Positions 1-6,348 of a stretch of DNA of 24,041 nt are shown here, one piece after another. The notes under the pieces are model-generated. The model ran no database searches. It was not told the origin of the DNA and was given only the letters and a program-made list of their open reading frames with translations. A program made the position numbers and the translations under genes. Numbering within the stretch: position 1 is the stretch's first letter; the number at the start of each line of letters is the position of its first letter. Source of the stretch: a virus; IMG/VR virus record IMGVR_UViG_3300022934_002239, positions 1 to 24,041 of that record. One strand, written 5' to 3'.

Positions 1-9
1 GAAATAGCA

Positions 10-150
10 ATGACAACGAAAGAACTAAATAGAGATTTAAAAAGAATGGGCTTAGTCGCAAAAACAAAAGCCTATAGAGAACAAGTAGTATTCGCACAAT
101 ATTTGTATGTATTTTTAACAGGAATATTATTTGGAGTAATTTTTATATAA
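10..150 (+). CDS. Small hypothetical membrane protein, possibly 5' truncated
   Basis: A 46-codon reading frame runs from an ATG to TAA. The first half is polar and Lys/Arg-rich. The C-terminal half, about residues 28-46, is a continuous hydrophobic stretch rich in F, L, I, V and G that would form one membrane helix, so a small inner-membrane protein is plausible. The frame stays open to the left edge with no stop, so the ATG at 10 may be internal to a longer gene. No clear ribosome binding site is visible in the few bases available. I do not recognise the family. It ends 17 bases before a late promoter, so it belongs to the preceding transcription unit. Confidence 0.45.
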   Translation: MTTKELNRDLKRMGLVAKTKAYREQVVFAQYLYVFLTGILFGVIFI

Positions 151-167
151 ACTGAATATTAAGTTTG

Positions 168-175
168 TATAAATA
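168..175 (+). promoter_or_regulatory. T4-type late promoter
   Basis: The octamer TATAAATA matches the T4 late promoter -10 element exactly; in T4 this element is read by the gp55 sigma factor with the gp45 clamp. It lies 60 bases upstream of hsp20 in an intergenic gap, with no -35 box, as expected for the class. By T4 geometry the transcript would start near 181. Confidence 0.7.
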
Positions 176-178
176 ATA

Positions 179-202
179 GTGGTGCCGAATGGTTCGGGCC
201 AC
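179..202 (+). promoter_or_regulatory. 5' leader hairpin of hsp20 mRNA
   Basis: GTGG (179-182) pairs with CCAC (199-202), and CCGAA (185-189) pairs with TTCGG (193-197), leaving a TGG loop and a small internal loop. It starts almost exactly at the expected start of the late transcript, so it would sit at the mRNA 5' end. No T-run follows, so it is not a standard terminator. A role in mRNA stability is inferred. Confidence 0.45.
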
Positions 203-234
203 AATAACCTTGCTATATATAGGAGGAAACTAAA

Positions 235-687
235 ATGGTAAGAAGTACTATGAGCGTACCTCGCTCACTCTTTATCGGATTTGAGCCGATACTTAACGAA
301 CTTGAGAGAATCCACTCTGCTGGAAGAACTCAAGACAACTATCCACCTCATAACGTTGTTAAGGTAGATGATGAAAACTTTATCATCGAATTAGCTGTTG
401 CGGGATTCTCGGAAGAGGATATTTCCGTTGAGGTAAAAGATGGGATTTTGCTAGTAAAAGGCGAAATCGGAAAAGATGAACGCGAATATGCGCACAAAGG
501 TATATCGTCCCGCAAGTTTGAGAAGTCCTTCCGACTCTCAGAATTTGTCGTAATAGACGGTGCTGATCTAGTGAACGGAATACTTGTAGTGAATGCTAGA
601 GTTGAAGTTCCAGAAGAGAGGCGTCCTAGGAAGATCGAAATAGGGTCTGCTGGGGCATCAAAGAAGAAAGGATTTATCAGAGATTAA
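235..687 (+). CDS. hsp20: Hsp20-family small heat shock protein
   Basis: A 150-aa protein with an alpha-crystallin domain spanning about residues 38-135. The family pattern is clear: an N-terminal beta segment (VVKVDDENFIIELAVAGFS), a central DGILLVKGE strand-turn and a late GILVVNARVEVPEE segment that contains the conserved G-x-L. Small heat shock proteins are ATP-independent holdases that keep unfolding proteins soluble. Homologues are common in marine T4-like phages, where they are thought to help late protein folding or assembly. The start is well fixed by a perfect AGGAGG at 221-226, eight bases before ATG. A TATAAATA late promoter and a leader hairpin precede it, so late expression is expected. 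The C-terminus is basic and lacks an obvious IXI motif. Confidence 0.93.
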   Translation: MVRSTMSVPRSLFIGFEPILNELERIHSAGRTQDNYPPHNVVKVDDENFIIELAVAGFSEEDISVEVKDGILLVKGEIGKDEREYAHKGISSRKFEKSFRLSEFVVIDGADLVNGILVVNARVEVPEERRPRKIEIGSAGASKKKGFIRD

Positions 688-707
688 TCCTAGTGAGCAG
701 CGATTAC

Positions 708-735
708 CCAGTGGATTGAAATATCAATTTACTGG
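708..735 (+). promoter_or_regulatory. Hairpin overlapping the ribosome binding site of the 44-aa ORF
   Basis: A 12-bp stem (708-719 with 724-735, including two G-U pairs) closes an AATA loop. Its 3' arm contains the first two bases of the GGAG Shine-Dalgarno at 734-737. Folding would hide the site, which suggests translational control. This is inferred from base pairing only. Confidence 0.45.
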
Positions 736-745
736 AGATTATAAG

Positions 746-880
746 ATGAAACATCTAATAACTATTGTGCGAAAGCATGATGATTTATCTGAGGCCCTTA
801 AAAATGCAATGGAGTTCTTTTTAGTATTAGGGGGAACTATACTAATTGCACCAACCATTATGTGGATGGCAACACTTTAA
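746..880 (+). CDS. Small hypothetical membrane protein (44 aa)
   Basis: A 44-codon frame starts at ATG 746, eight bases after a GGAG Shine-Dalgarno. The N-terminal half is charged (KHLITIVRKHDDLSEALKNA). Residues 22-44 are strongly hydrophobic and contain a glycine pair, consistent with one membrane-spanning helix and almost no tail. It lies downstream of hsp20 in the same orientation and is closed by a strong terminator 16 bases later, so it is probably co-transcribed with hsp20 as a late gene. No family is recognised. A holin-like or membrane-regulatory role is possible but unsupported. Confidence 0.55.
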   Translation: MKHLITIVRKHDDLSEALKNAMEFFLVLGGTILIAPTIMWMATL

Positions 881-895
881 GGATCAGAACAACTC

Positions 896-925
896 GGTGG
901 GGTTTCGGCCCCACCAACTTTTTTT
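896..925 (+). terminator. Rho-independent terminator
   Basis: A perfect 7-bp stem, GGTGGGG (896-902) with CCCCACC (909-915), closes a TTTCGG loop. A run of seven T residues follows at 919-925. It separates the hsp20 unit from the DNA polymerase promoter, which begins 10 bases later. Confidence 0.9.
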
Positions 926-935
926 AAAAAACCTC

Positions 936-964
936 TTTACATTTGATGTGAATTGTAGTATAAT
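936..964 (+). promoter_or_regulatory. Sigma-70-like phage promoter for DNA polymerase
   Basis: The -35 box is TTTACA at 936-941 and the -10 box is TATAAT at 959-964, with a 17-bp spacer. TGTAG immediately precedes the -10 box. This is the first of nine such promoters in the window. Transcription is expected to start near 971. Confidence 0.85.
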
Positions 965-977
965 ATACTTATTAATT

Positions 978-995
978 ATGGATTGGACCTTATGA
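978..995 (+). other. Five-codon upstream ORF overlapping the polymerase start
   Basis: ATG at 978 begins a frame encoding MDWTL that ends with TGA at 993-995. That stop overlaps the polymerase ATG (992-994) as ATGA. The ATG is only about 7 bases from the predicted transcript start. It may be a leader minicistron giving translational coupling, or simply chance. No product is claimed. Confidence 0.3.
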
Positions 996-3490
996 ATTTC
1001 TACACTAATGTTACCAGATACGGCAATATGCTACTCTATCGTGGCTATGAAAATGGCAAGAAAGTCCAGAAACGTATCAAATTCAAACCAACACTATTTG
1101 TAAATACACCGCAGGGAGATTGGACTTCCCTAGATGGTAAACCATGTGCACCTATCAAGTTCGATTCTATGCGTGAGGCCAAAGAATGGCTAGATGTAAA
1201 TAAGAATACTGCTGGTAGAGAAATCTATGGTAACGATAGATACATTTCTCAATTCATCAATGAACAATTCCCTGGAACTATCGAGTTCAATCGTAACCAA
1301 ATTAATGTAACAACAATCGACATCGAGGTTGCCTCTGATGATGGATTCCCAGAACCAGATCAGGCAGAACACCCAATTATATCAATCGCCATGAAGAACA
1401 ATATTGATAATACCTATTATGTGTGGGGTCTTGGCGAATACAATACTGACCAGTCCATTATGAAAACCAATCGCGTTATCTATGAACACTGCGTATCAGA
1501 AGTAGACCTTATCAATAAATTTATCAATCATTGGTCTTTACCAAGTAACTGTCCAGATATTATTACTGGCTGGAACAGTATGTACTTTGATATACCTTAC
1601 ATTATCAATCGCACAATCAGACTACTCGGCGACGAGGCACCTAAAAGATTATCACCATGGGGTATGGTAGAACGTAGAACGGCCCGTAAACTTAACCGAG
1701 AACAAACAGTATTCAATATTCAAGGTGTTGGTCATGCTGACTATATGGAACTATTCCAAAAATATACTTACTCAGCCCAAGAGTCCTATGCTCTTAACCA
1801 CATTGCCCATATTATTCTTGGCGAGAAGAAATTATCCTATGAAGAATATGGTTCACTTCACAGCCTATACAAGAACGATCACCAAAAATTTATTGACTAT
1901 AATATCAAAGACGTTGAGTTGGTAGATCGCCTAGAAGATAAGATGGGTTTAATTACTCTCATGTTAACCATGGCATACAAAGGCGGTGTAAACTATTCCG
2001 ATACTTTCGGAGTTACTGCAATCTGGGATACTATTATCTACAGATACCTAGATGCCAAAAAGATTGCCATGCCATTTGGTGAAACTAAAATCAAGACAAA
2101 CTATCCCGGCGGTTATGTAAAAGACCCTAAAGTTGGCTTACACGAACACGTGGTATCATTCGACCTTAACTCACTATATCCATCAATTATCATGCAGTAC
2201 AATATGTCGCCAGAGACAATCGAAAATGGTAAAGTATTGCCAATTAACCTAGACAAGATACTAGAGGGTTACACATTCGACAGACAAGGTAGTGCCGTAG
2301 GTGGTAATGGTCAATGTTTCACTACTACAAAACGTGGCGTCATGCCAACCTTAGTAGATGATTTATACAGTGAACGTGTTGTAATCAAGAACGAGATGAT
2401 ACAGGCCCAGAGAGAATTGCAGAAAGTAGTTCCAGGTGATAAACAAAAACTTTACGATATAGAACGTAGAATATCCGTTGCAGAAAACCAACAGATGGCA
2501 ATTAAAATTCTACTTAACTCACTTTATGGCGCTATGGGTAACAAGTACTTCCGTTTCTTTGACCAACGTATCGCCGAGGCCATTACACTTTCTGGTCAGT
2601 TGACTATCAGATGGGCAGAAGTTGCACTTAACAGATACCTAAATAAAGTAATGAAAACAGACACCGATTATATTATCGCCATTGACACAGACTCGCTCTA
2701 TGTCAATCTAGGCCCACTGGTCGAACAGGTCAACCCTTCCAATCCAGTTGACTTCCTTGATAAAGTTGCTAGTGAAAAACTAGAACCAGTCCTCAGTAAG
2801 GCATATCAAGAACTGTTCGATCAGATGGGTGGCATCGACAATCGTATGGTTATGAAAAGAGAGGCCATTGCAGATCGTGCAATCTGGACTGCCAAGAAAA
2901 GATACATACTCAATGTCCATGATAACGAGGGTGTCCGTTACAAAGAACCTAAACTCAAAATCATGGGTATCGAGGCCATCAAATCTTCTACTCCTGCACC
3001 ATGCCGTGATGCTCTTAAAGAATTGTTCAAAGTTATTATGAAGGGTTCCGAGAAAGAAAACCAAAAGGCAATCTTACATTTCAAAGAATACTTCCAAACA
3101 TTACCAGCACATGATATTGCATTCCCACGTGGAGTAAGTAATGTAGTCGAGTATTCCAGTGCAGAGACTATTTACAAGAAGGGTACTCCAATGCATGTAC
3201 GTGCCGCTCTACTACACAATCGCCAGATCAAAGATCGTGGCCTGTCGAGAAAGTATCAACCAATCAGAAATGGCGAGAAGATCAAATTTATCTATCTCAA
3301 AACACCCAACCCAATCAAAGAAAATGTTATCGGATTTATGCAGTATCTGCCAAAAGAGTTTGAATTGGATCACTATATAGATTATGAAACACAATTTCAA
3401 AAGACATTCCTTGACCCTATTGAACCTATATTCAAGGCGATTGGATGGAGTACAGAAGAAACTTCAAGTTTAGAGGATTTTTTTGGATAA
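992..3490 (+). CDS. 43: Family B DNA polymerase (T4 gp43-like)
   Basis: This 832-aa replicative polymerase has both 3'-5' exonuclease and polymerase activity. Exonuclease motifs are DIE at residues 110-112, GWNSMYFDIPY near 193-203 and Y303/D307 in YNIKD. Polymerase motif A is DLNSLYPS with catalytic D391. Motif B is KILLNSLYG at 505-513. Motif C is DTDS with D565 and D567. A KKRY motif lies further on. Its length is close to T4 gp43 (898 aa). The tail SSLEDFFG resembles the gp43 clamp-binding peptide for gp45, which is inferred. I chose ATG 992 over the in-frame TTG at 983. The Shine-Dalgarno is weak, and a five-codon upstream ORF overlaps the start. The promoter is at 936-964. Confidence 0.97.
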   Translation: MNFYTNVTRYGNMLLYRGYENGKKVQKRIKFKPTLFVNTPQGDWTSLDGKPCAPIKFDSMREAKEWLDVNKNTAGREIYGNDRYISQFINEQFPGTIEFNRNQINVTTIDIEVASDDGFPEPDQAEHPIISIAMKNNIDNTYYVWGLGEYNTDQSIMKTNRVIYEHCVSEVDLINKFINHWSLPSNCPDIITGWNSMYFDIPYIINRTIRLLGDEAPKRLSPWGMVERRTARKLNREQTVFNIQGVGHADYMELFQKYTYSAQESYALNHIAHIILGEKKLSYEEYGSLHSLYKNDHQKFIDYNIKDVELVDRLEDKMGLITLMLTMAYKGGVNYSDTFGVTAIWDTIIYRYLDAKKIAMPFGETKIKTNYPGGYVKDPKVGLHEHVVSFDLNSLYPSIIMQYNMSPETIENGKVLPINLDKILEGYTFDRQGSAVGGNGQCFTTTKRGVMPTLVDDLYSERVVIKNEMIQAQRELQKVVPGDKQKLYDIERRISVAENQQMAIKILLNSLYGAMGNKYFRFFDQRIAEAITLSGQLTIRWAEVALNRYLNKVMKTDTDYIIAIDTDSLYVNLGPLVEQVNPSNPVDFLDKVASEKLEPVLSKAYQELFDQMGGIDNRMVMKREAIADRAIWTAKKRYILNVHDNEGVRYKEPKLKIMGIEAIKSSTPAPCRDALKELFKVIMKGSEKENQKAILHFKEYFQTLPAHDIAFPRGVSNVVEYSSAETIYKKGTPMHVRAALLHNRQIKDRGLSRKYQPIRNGEKIKFIYLKTPNPIKENVIGFMQYLPKEFELDHYIDYETQFQKTFLDPIEPIFKAIGWSTEETSSLEDFFG

Positions 3491-3494
3491 ACAC

Positions 3495-3523
3495 TTTACT
3501 TTTATGCGAAAGTGTAGTATAAT
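3495..3523 (+). promoter_or_regulatory. Sigma-70-like phage promoter with inverted repeat
   Basis: TTTACT (3495-3500), a 17-bp spacer and TATAAT (3518-3523), with TGTAG before the -10 box. The -35 region and spacer hold a perfect inverted repeat, ACACTTT (3491-3497) with AAAGTGT (3509-3515). It drives the 3550-6325 genes and starts right after the polymerase stop. Confidence 0.82.
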
Positions 3524-3549
3524 ATATAAATTAAATTAAGGAAATTATT

Positions 3550-3834
3550 ATGAAACTAGTAAGAATATCATCAGGAGAAGAGGTTATTGGAGAAGTAACC
3601 GAAACCCCTTATGGAGCAACAATTAAAAAGGGATATGTATTAATCCCTGGCGGTGAAGGTAAGATCGCATTCATGCCTTTCATGCCATATACAAAGAGTT
3701 GGAAAGAAGGCCTTGAGATTAGTAAAAAGAATATTGTTTTTATTGCTGATCCAGTTGACGAGTTAGTTGAACAAGTAGAGGCAGTCAGAAACCCTAAGAA
3801 AATTATTTCACCTAAGAAGGACATTATAATCTAA
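3550..3834 (+). CDS. Small beta-rich phage protein, possibly Sm/LSM-like
   Basis: A 94-aa protein. The N-terminus MKLVRISSGEEVIGEV and the alternating short strands and glycine turns through residue 60 suggest a small beta-barrel of Sm/LSM type. The tail is charged and ends in KKDIII. Short proteins with this xxLxSGEEVIG opening are frequent hypothetical proteins in marine T4-like phages, from memory. AAGGAA precedes the ATG. It is the first gene after the 3495 promoter, and its TAA overlaps the ATG of mazG. An RNA-binding role would fit the fold but is not shown. Confidence 0.75.
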   Translation: MKLVRISSGEEVIGEVTETPYGATIKKGYVLIPGGEGKIAFMPFMPYTKSWKEGLEISKKNIVFIADPVDELVEQVEAVRNPKKIISPKKDIII

Positions 3835-4142
3835 TGAATACGAGCGTAAGAACTGGAGAATGGGTAGACAAGATTGGTCAATGGCACCATGATAGAAACC
3901 TAATTGAAGGTGCAACAGACAAAGATCAAGTATGTAAATTAATTCAAGAAGTTGGAGAATTATCAGACAATGTATGTAAAGGGAACGATGTTGCCGATGA
4001 TATTGGTGACTGTATGGTGGTACTTATTAATATCGCTATTAGAAATGGTTTAACTATTGATAGGTGTTTAGAAGTTGCGTACAATGATATTAAGGACAGA
4101 AAGGGCCGTATGGTTGACGGCATCTTCATCAAGGAGGAGTAA
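3834..4142 (+). CDS. mazG: MazG-like nucleotide pyrophosphohydrolase
   Basis: A 102-aa single-domain all-alpha NTP pyrophosphohydrolase of the MazG type. The metal-binding pattern is visible as E39 and E42 in LIQEVGELSD, followed by D56 and D59 in DVADDIGDC. Such enzymes hydrolyse (d)NTPs to monophosphates and pyrophosphate. In phages they clean up non-canonical dNTPs or alter host nucleotide signalling. The ATG overlaps the preceding stop by one base (TAATG), and its own stop overlaps the next ATG, so translation is coupled. Position directly before two putative base glycosyltransferases would fit a role in managing a modified nucleotide pool, but that is inference. Confidence 0.8.
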   Translation: MNTSVRTGEWVDKIGQWHHDRNLIEGATDKDQVCKLIQEVGELSDNVCKGNDVADDIGDCMVVLINIAIRNGLTIDRCLEVAYNDIKDRKGRMVDGIFIKEE

Positions 4143-5050
4143 TGGCAGGAAATCAACCCAAATATCCAATCTATATTATCTCTAAGGGTCGTGCAGACAC
4201 TAGACTAACAGTTAAGACACTAGAGGCGAACGGAACTCCTTATACGATTGTAGTTGAACCACAAGAGTATGAAGAGTATGCTGCAGTTATTGATCCAGCC
4301 AATATTTTGGTTACCCCATTTTCAAATCTAGGACAAGGATCAATTCCTGTCCGTAACTTTGTATGGGAACATGCTAAGAATACTGGTGCAGAAAGACACT
4401 GGATCCTAGATGATAATATTCAGCATATGTACAGACTACATAAAAATGCTAAGATCAAGATTACAGACGGGACATGCTTTAGTGCAAGTGAAGAGTTTAC
4501 TGACAGATATGAAAATGTTAAAATGTCAGGACTGAACTACAGTTACTTCCTACCAGCAACTACAAAACGTCCACCCTATTATCATAACACTAGGGTTTAT
4601 TCTTGTATCTTACTTGCAAATGATATCTATCCAGAATTTGCATGGAGAGGTAGATTCAATGAAGATACAGACCTATCACTTAGGATTATGAAGGCTGGTT
4701 ATCACACTTTCCTATTTAATAACTTTGCTTGTGGTAAGATAACTACAATGACAATGAAAGGTGGTAATACAGAAGAGCTATATAATATAAATCAGACAGG
4801 AGATCAGAACAATAGAAAGGGTAATGAAAACTTTGATAACAGATATGAGTTTGCAGAATCACTAAGAAAGCAACATCCAGACTGTGTTAAAGTTACATGG
4901 AAATGGGGCAGGTGGCATCACCACATTGACTACTCCATATTCCAGAAAGAAAAACCCACTCTTAAGGCAGACCTAAATATACCTAAAGTGGTAGATAATA
5001 AGGGATTAAAATTAGTTAGATTAAAACAGGAGGCAATAAATGGCAGTTAA
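4142..5050 (+). CDS. TAGT-like glycosyltransferase, copy 1
   Basis: A 302-aa GT-A-type glycosyltransferase. The N-terminus PIYIISKGRADT (9-20) followed by VVEPQEYEEY (37-46) is the pattern I associate with the TET/JBP-associated glycosyltransferase (TAGT) family. That family is proposed to attach sugars to hydroxylated DNA bases in phages. A DD pair within HWILDDN (residues 90-91) is the likely metal/nucleotide-sugar site. A second acidic cluster, EDTD (174-177), lies in a WRGRFNEDTDLSLR segment, followed by MKGGN. A paralogue lies at 5399. The neighbours are MazG, UDP-glucose dehydrogenase and an epimerase. The substrate is unknown, and protein or capsular targets remain possible. Confidence 0.78.
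   Translation: MAGNQPKYPIYIISKGRADTRLTVKTLEANGTPYTIVVEPQEYEEYAAVIDPANILVTPFSNLGQGSIPVRNFVWEHAKNTGAERHWILDDNIQHMYRLHKNAKIKITDGTCFSASEEFTDRYENVKMSGLNYSYFLPATTKRPPYYHNTRVYSCILLANDIYPEFAWRGRFNEDTDLSLRIMKAGYHTFLFNNFACGKITTMTMKGGNTEELYNINQTGDQNNRKGNENFDNRYEFAESLRKQHPDCVKVTWKWGRWHHHIDYSIFQKEKPTLKADLNIPKVVDNKGLKLVRLKQEAINGS
4248..4279 (+). repeat. Near-identical 32-bp repeat, copy 1 (glycosyltransferase paralogues)
   Basis: This stretch encodes the VVEPQEYEEY motif and matches 5625-5656 at 31 of 32 bases, while the surrounding coding DNA has diverged. Conserved codons as well as residues suggest recent duplication, gene conversion or constraint at this site. Confidence 0.7.
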
Positions 5051-5399
5051 AAATAATTCTACAAAAGATAGGCAAGCCAATTACGAAGGCGAAAGTCTAT
5101 TTGTTTTATCGGGTGCAGAAGAGGCAGAAACTCCACATCAGTGGGACTCAATGCCAGAATTCGATCAAAAACAAAATGAGGCATGGAAAATGCTAAAAGT
5201 CAGATTCCGTAATGAAGCAGACTTAATGGCATTTGCAGAATTGGTTGGGCAAACAGTAACACCAAAGACAAAAGGTATTTGGTATCCAGCAGCAGATAAA
5301 TCTAAGAACTCGTTACTTAGATGGATGCATGAAGATCAGATAGAAGGCAATCCAGATGTTGATGAAGTTCTTACTGATGATGCAATAAAGGTTGAATAA
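5040..5399 (+). CDS. Conserved phage protein between the two glycosyltransferases
   Basis: A 119-aa protein. Residues 33-41 (HQWDSMPEF) and 52-71 (LKVRFRNEADLMAFAELVGQ) followed by TKGIWYP (77-83) look like a compact alpha/beta domain. I recall similar WDSMPEF / IWYP modules in phage proteins, either alone or linked to other domains, but I cannot name a function. The start is supported by AGGAGG at 5028-5033. It overlaps the first glycosyltransferase by 11 bases, and its TAA overlaps the next ATG. Being translationally coupled between the two paralogues suggests it works with them, for example as an accessory or target-recognition subunit. That is inference. Confidence 0.75.
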   Translation: MAVKNNSTKDRQANYEGESLFVLSGAEEAETPHQWDSMPEFDQKQNEAWKMLKVRFRNEADLMAFAELVGQTVTPKTKGIWYPAADKSKNSLLRWMHEDQIEGNPDVDEVLTDDAIKVE

Positions 5400-6325
5400 T
5401 GATTAATATAAAGAACTATCTTGAAGAGCAACAAGACCTTTTTGCTCTAATGGATGGAACAGAACAAGAGTCCGATTTTAATTTAGTTGGTTTAGTAGAA
5501 GATTTAATTGCAGACTACAGCAATCAAACTTCTCAAGTATATACAGTTTATATACCATCTAAAGGCAGGGCAGATACTCCTAATACCTATGATATTTGCA
5601 ATGAAGAAAATATCCCATGTAAGGTTGTAGTTGAACCACAAGAGTATGAAGAATATCACCAAACCATTCCGTCAGAAGATTTACTTACCTTAGATAAGAA
5701 TGATCAAGGTGTTCAATATGCTAGATCGTGGATTAAAAACTATTCAACAAGTATAGGCGAAGAATATCATTGGCAGTTTGATGATGATATGAAATACTTT
5801 ACAATGAGAATTGATGATAAAAATCAAAGAGTCAATCTAGTGCATTCTAAATCTATTATCGAACAAGTTGCAACTCTTTTTGAAAACTTTGCAGTTGGCG
5901 GTATGACTTCAAATGCATTTGCTTTCTCTAAACCAAATCCAGTAAAACTCAATCAGTTGGGTTATGGCTGTACATTTATTAATAATAATTTCAAACAAGA
6001 ATGGAGAGACAAGACAGTAGAAGATTGGGATTATACATTACGTGCTCTAGAGGCAGGAATGTGTACCATGGCATTCTCTCACATTAACTTTCAAACGCCA
6101 TCTTCTGGCACAAACAAAGGTGGTAACAATCTTACCGACTGGGCCACTATTGAGAAAAGAAAAGAATTTTATGATTACTTCGCCTCACTCTGGCCTAAAA
6201 ACTTTAGGGTAGTAGAGTTGGTAGAAGGATCAAGTAAAGGCTACAAATTAGAACATAAAAGACGTTTCTTTAACGATTATAAAAATTTAAAATTAAAGTT
6301 AAAAACCTCTTTACAAACGGATTAA
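5399..6325 (+). CDS. TAGT-like glycosyltransferase, copy 2
   Basis: A 308-aa paralogue of the 4142 gene. It has VYIPSKGRADT (50-60), VVVEPQEYEEY, FDDD (127-130) as the likely metal site, EDWD (208-211) and NKGGNN near 240. Unlike copy 1 it carries an extra acidic N-terminal extension of about 45 residues beginning MINIKNYLEEQQDL. The start is set by TAATG coupling to the preceding gene. The last codons (LKTSLQTD) are encoded by the same bases as the -35 box of the next promoter. Two diverged copies suggest two different acceptors or donor sugars. Enzyme class is likely; substrate is unknown. Confidence 0.78.
   Translation: MINIKNYLEEQQDLFALMDGTEQESDFNLVGLVEDLIADYSNQTSQVYTVYIPSKGRADTPNTYDICNEENIPCKVVVEPQEYEEYHQTIPSEDLLTLDKNDQGVQYARSWIKNYSTSIGEEYHWQFDDDMKYFTMRIDDKNQRVNLVHSKSIIEQVATLFENFAVGGMTSNAFAFSKPNPVKLNQLGYGCTFINNNFKQEWRDKTVEDWDYTLRALEAGMCTMAFSHINFQTPSSGTNKGGNNLTDWATIEKRKEFYDYFASLWPKNFRVVELVEGSSKGYKLEHKRRFFNDYKNLKLKLKTSLQTD
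5625..5656 (+). repeat. Near-identical 32-bp repeat, copy 2
   Basis: Partner of 4248-4279, differing by one silent base within the final Glu codon of the motif. It lies at the equivalent position in the second glycosyltransferase. Confidence 0.7.
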
Positions 6326-6338
6326 ATTGTAGTATAAT
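6310..6338 (+). promoter_or_regulatory. Sigma-70-like phage promoter inside the end of the previous gene
   Basis: TTTACA (6310-6315), a 17-bp spacer and TATAAT (6333-6338) preceded by TTGTAG. The -35 box lies inside the last codons of the second glycosyltransferase. The predicted start near 6345 is only about 4 bases before the ATG at 6349. Confidence 0.85.
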
Positions 6339-6348
6339 ATACAATATT

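Noticed and set aside
983-991. Upstream TTG start for DNA polymerase
   Set aside because: ATG 992 is a stronger codon, lines up better with T4 exonuclease motif numbering, and is coupled to the upstream minicistron.
2780-3064. A 94-codon minus-strand frame inside DNA polymerase
   Set aside because: It lies opposite conserved polymerase coding sequence with no recognisable motif. Shadow frame.
3826-3831. TATAAT just before the mazG start
   Set aside because: No matching -35 box, and the gene is tightly coupled to its upstream neighbour.
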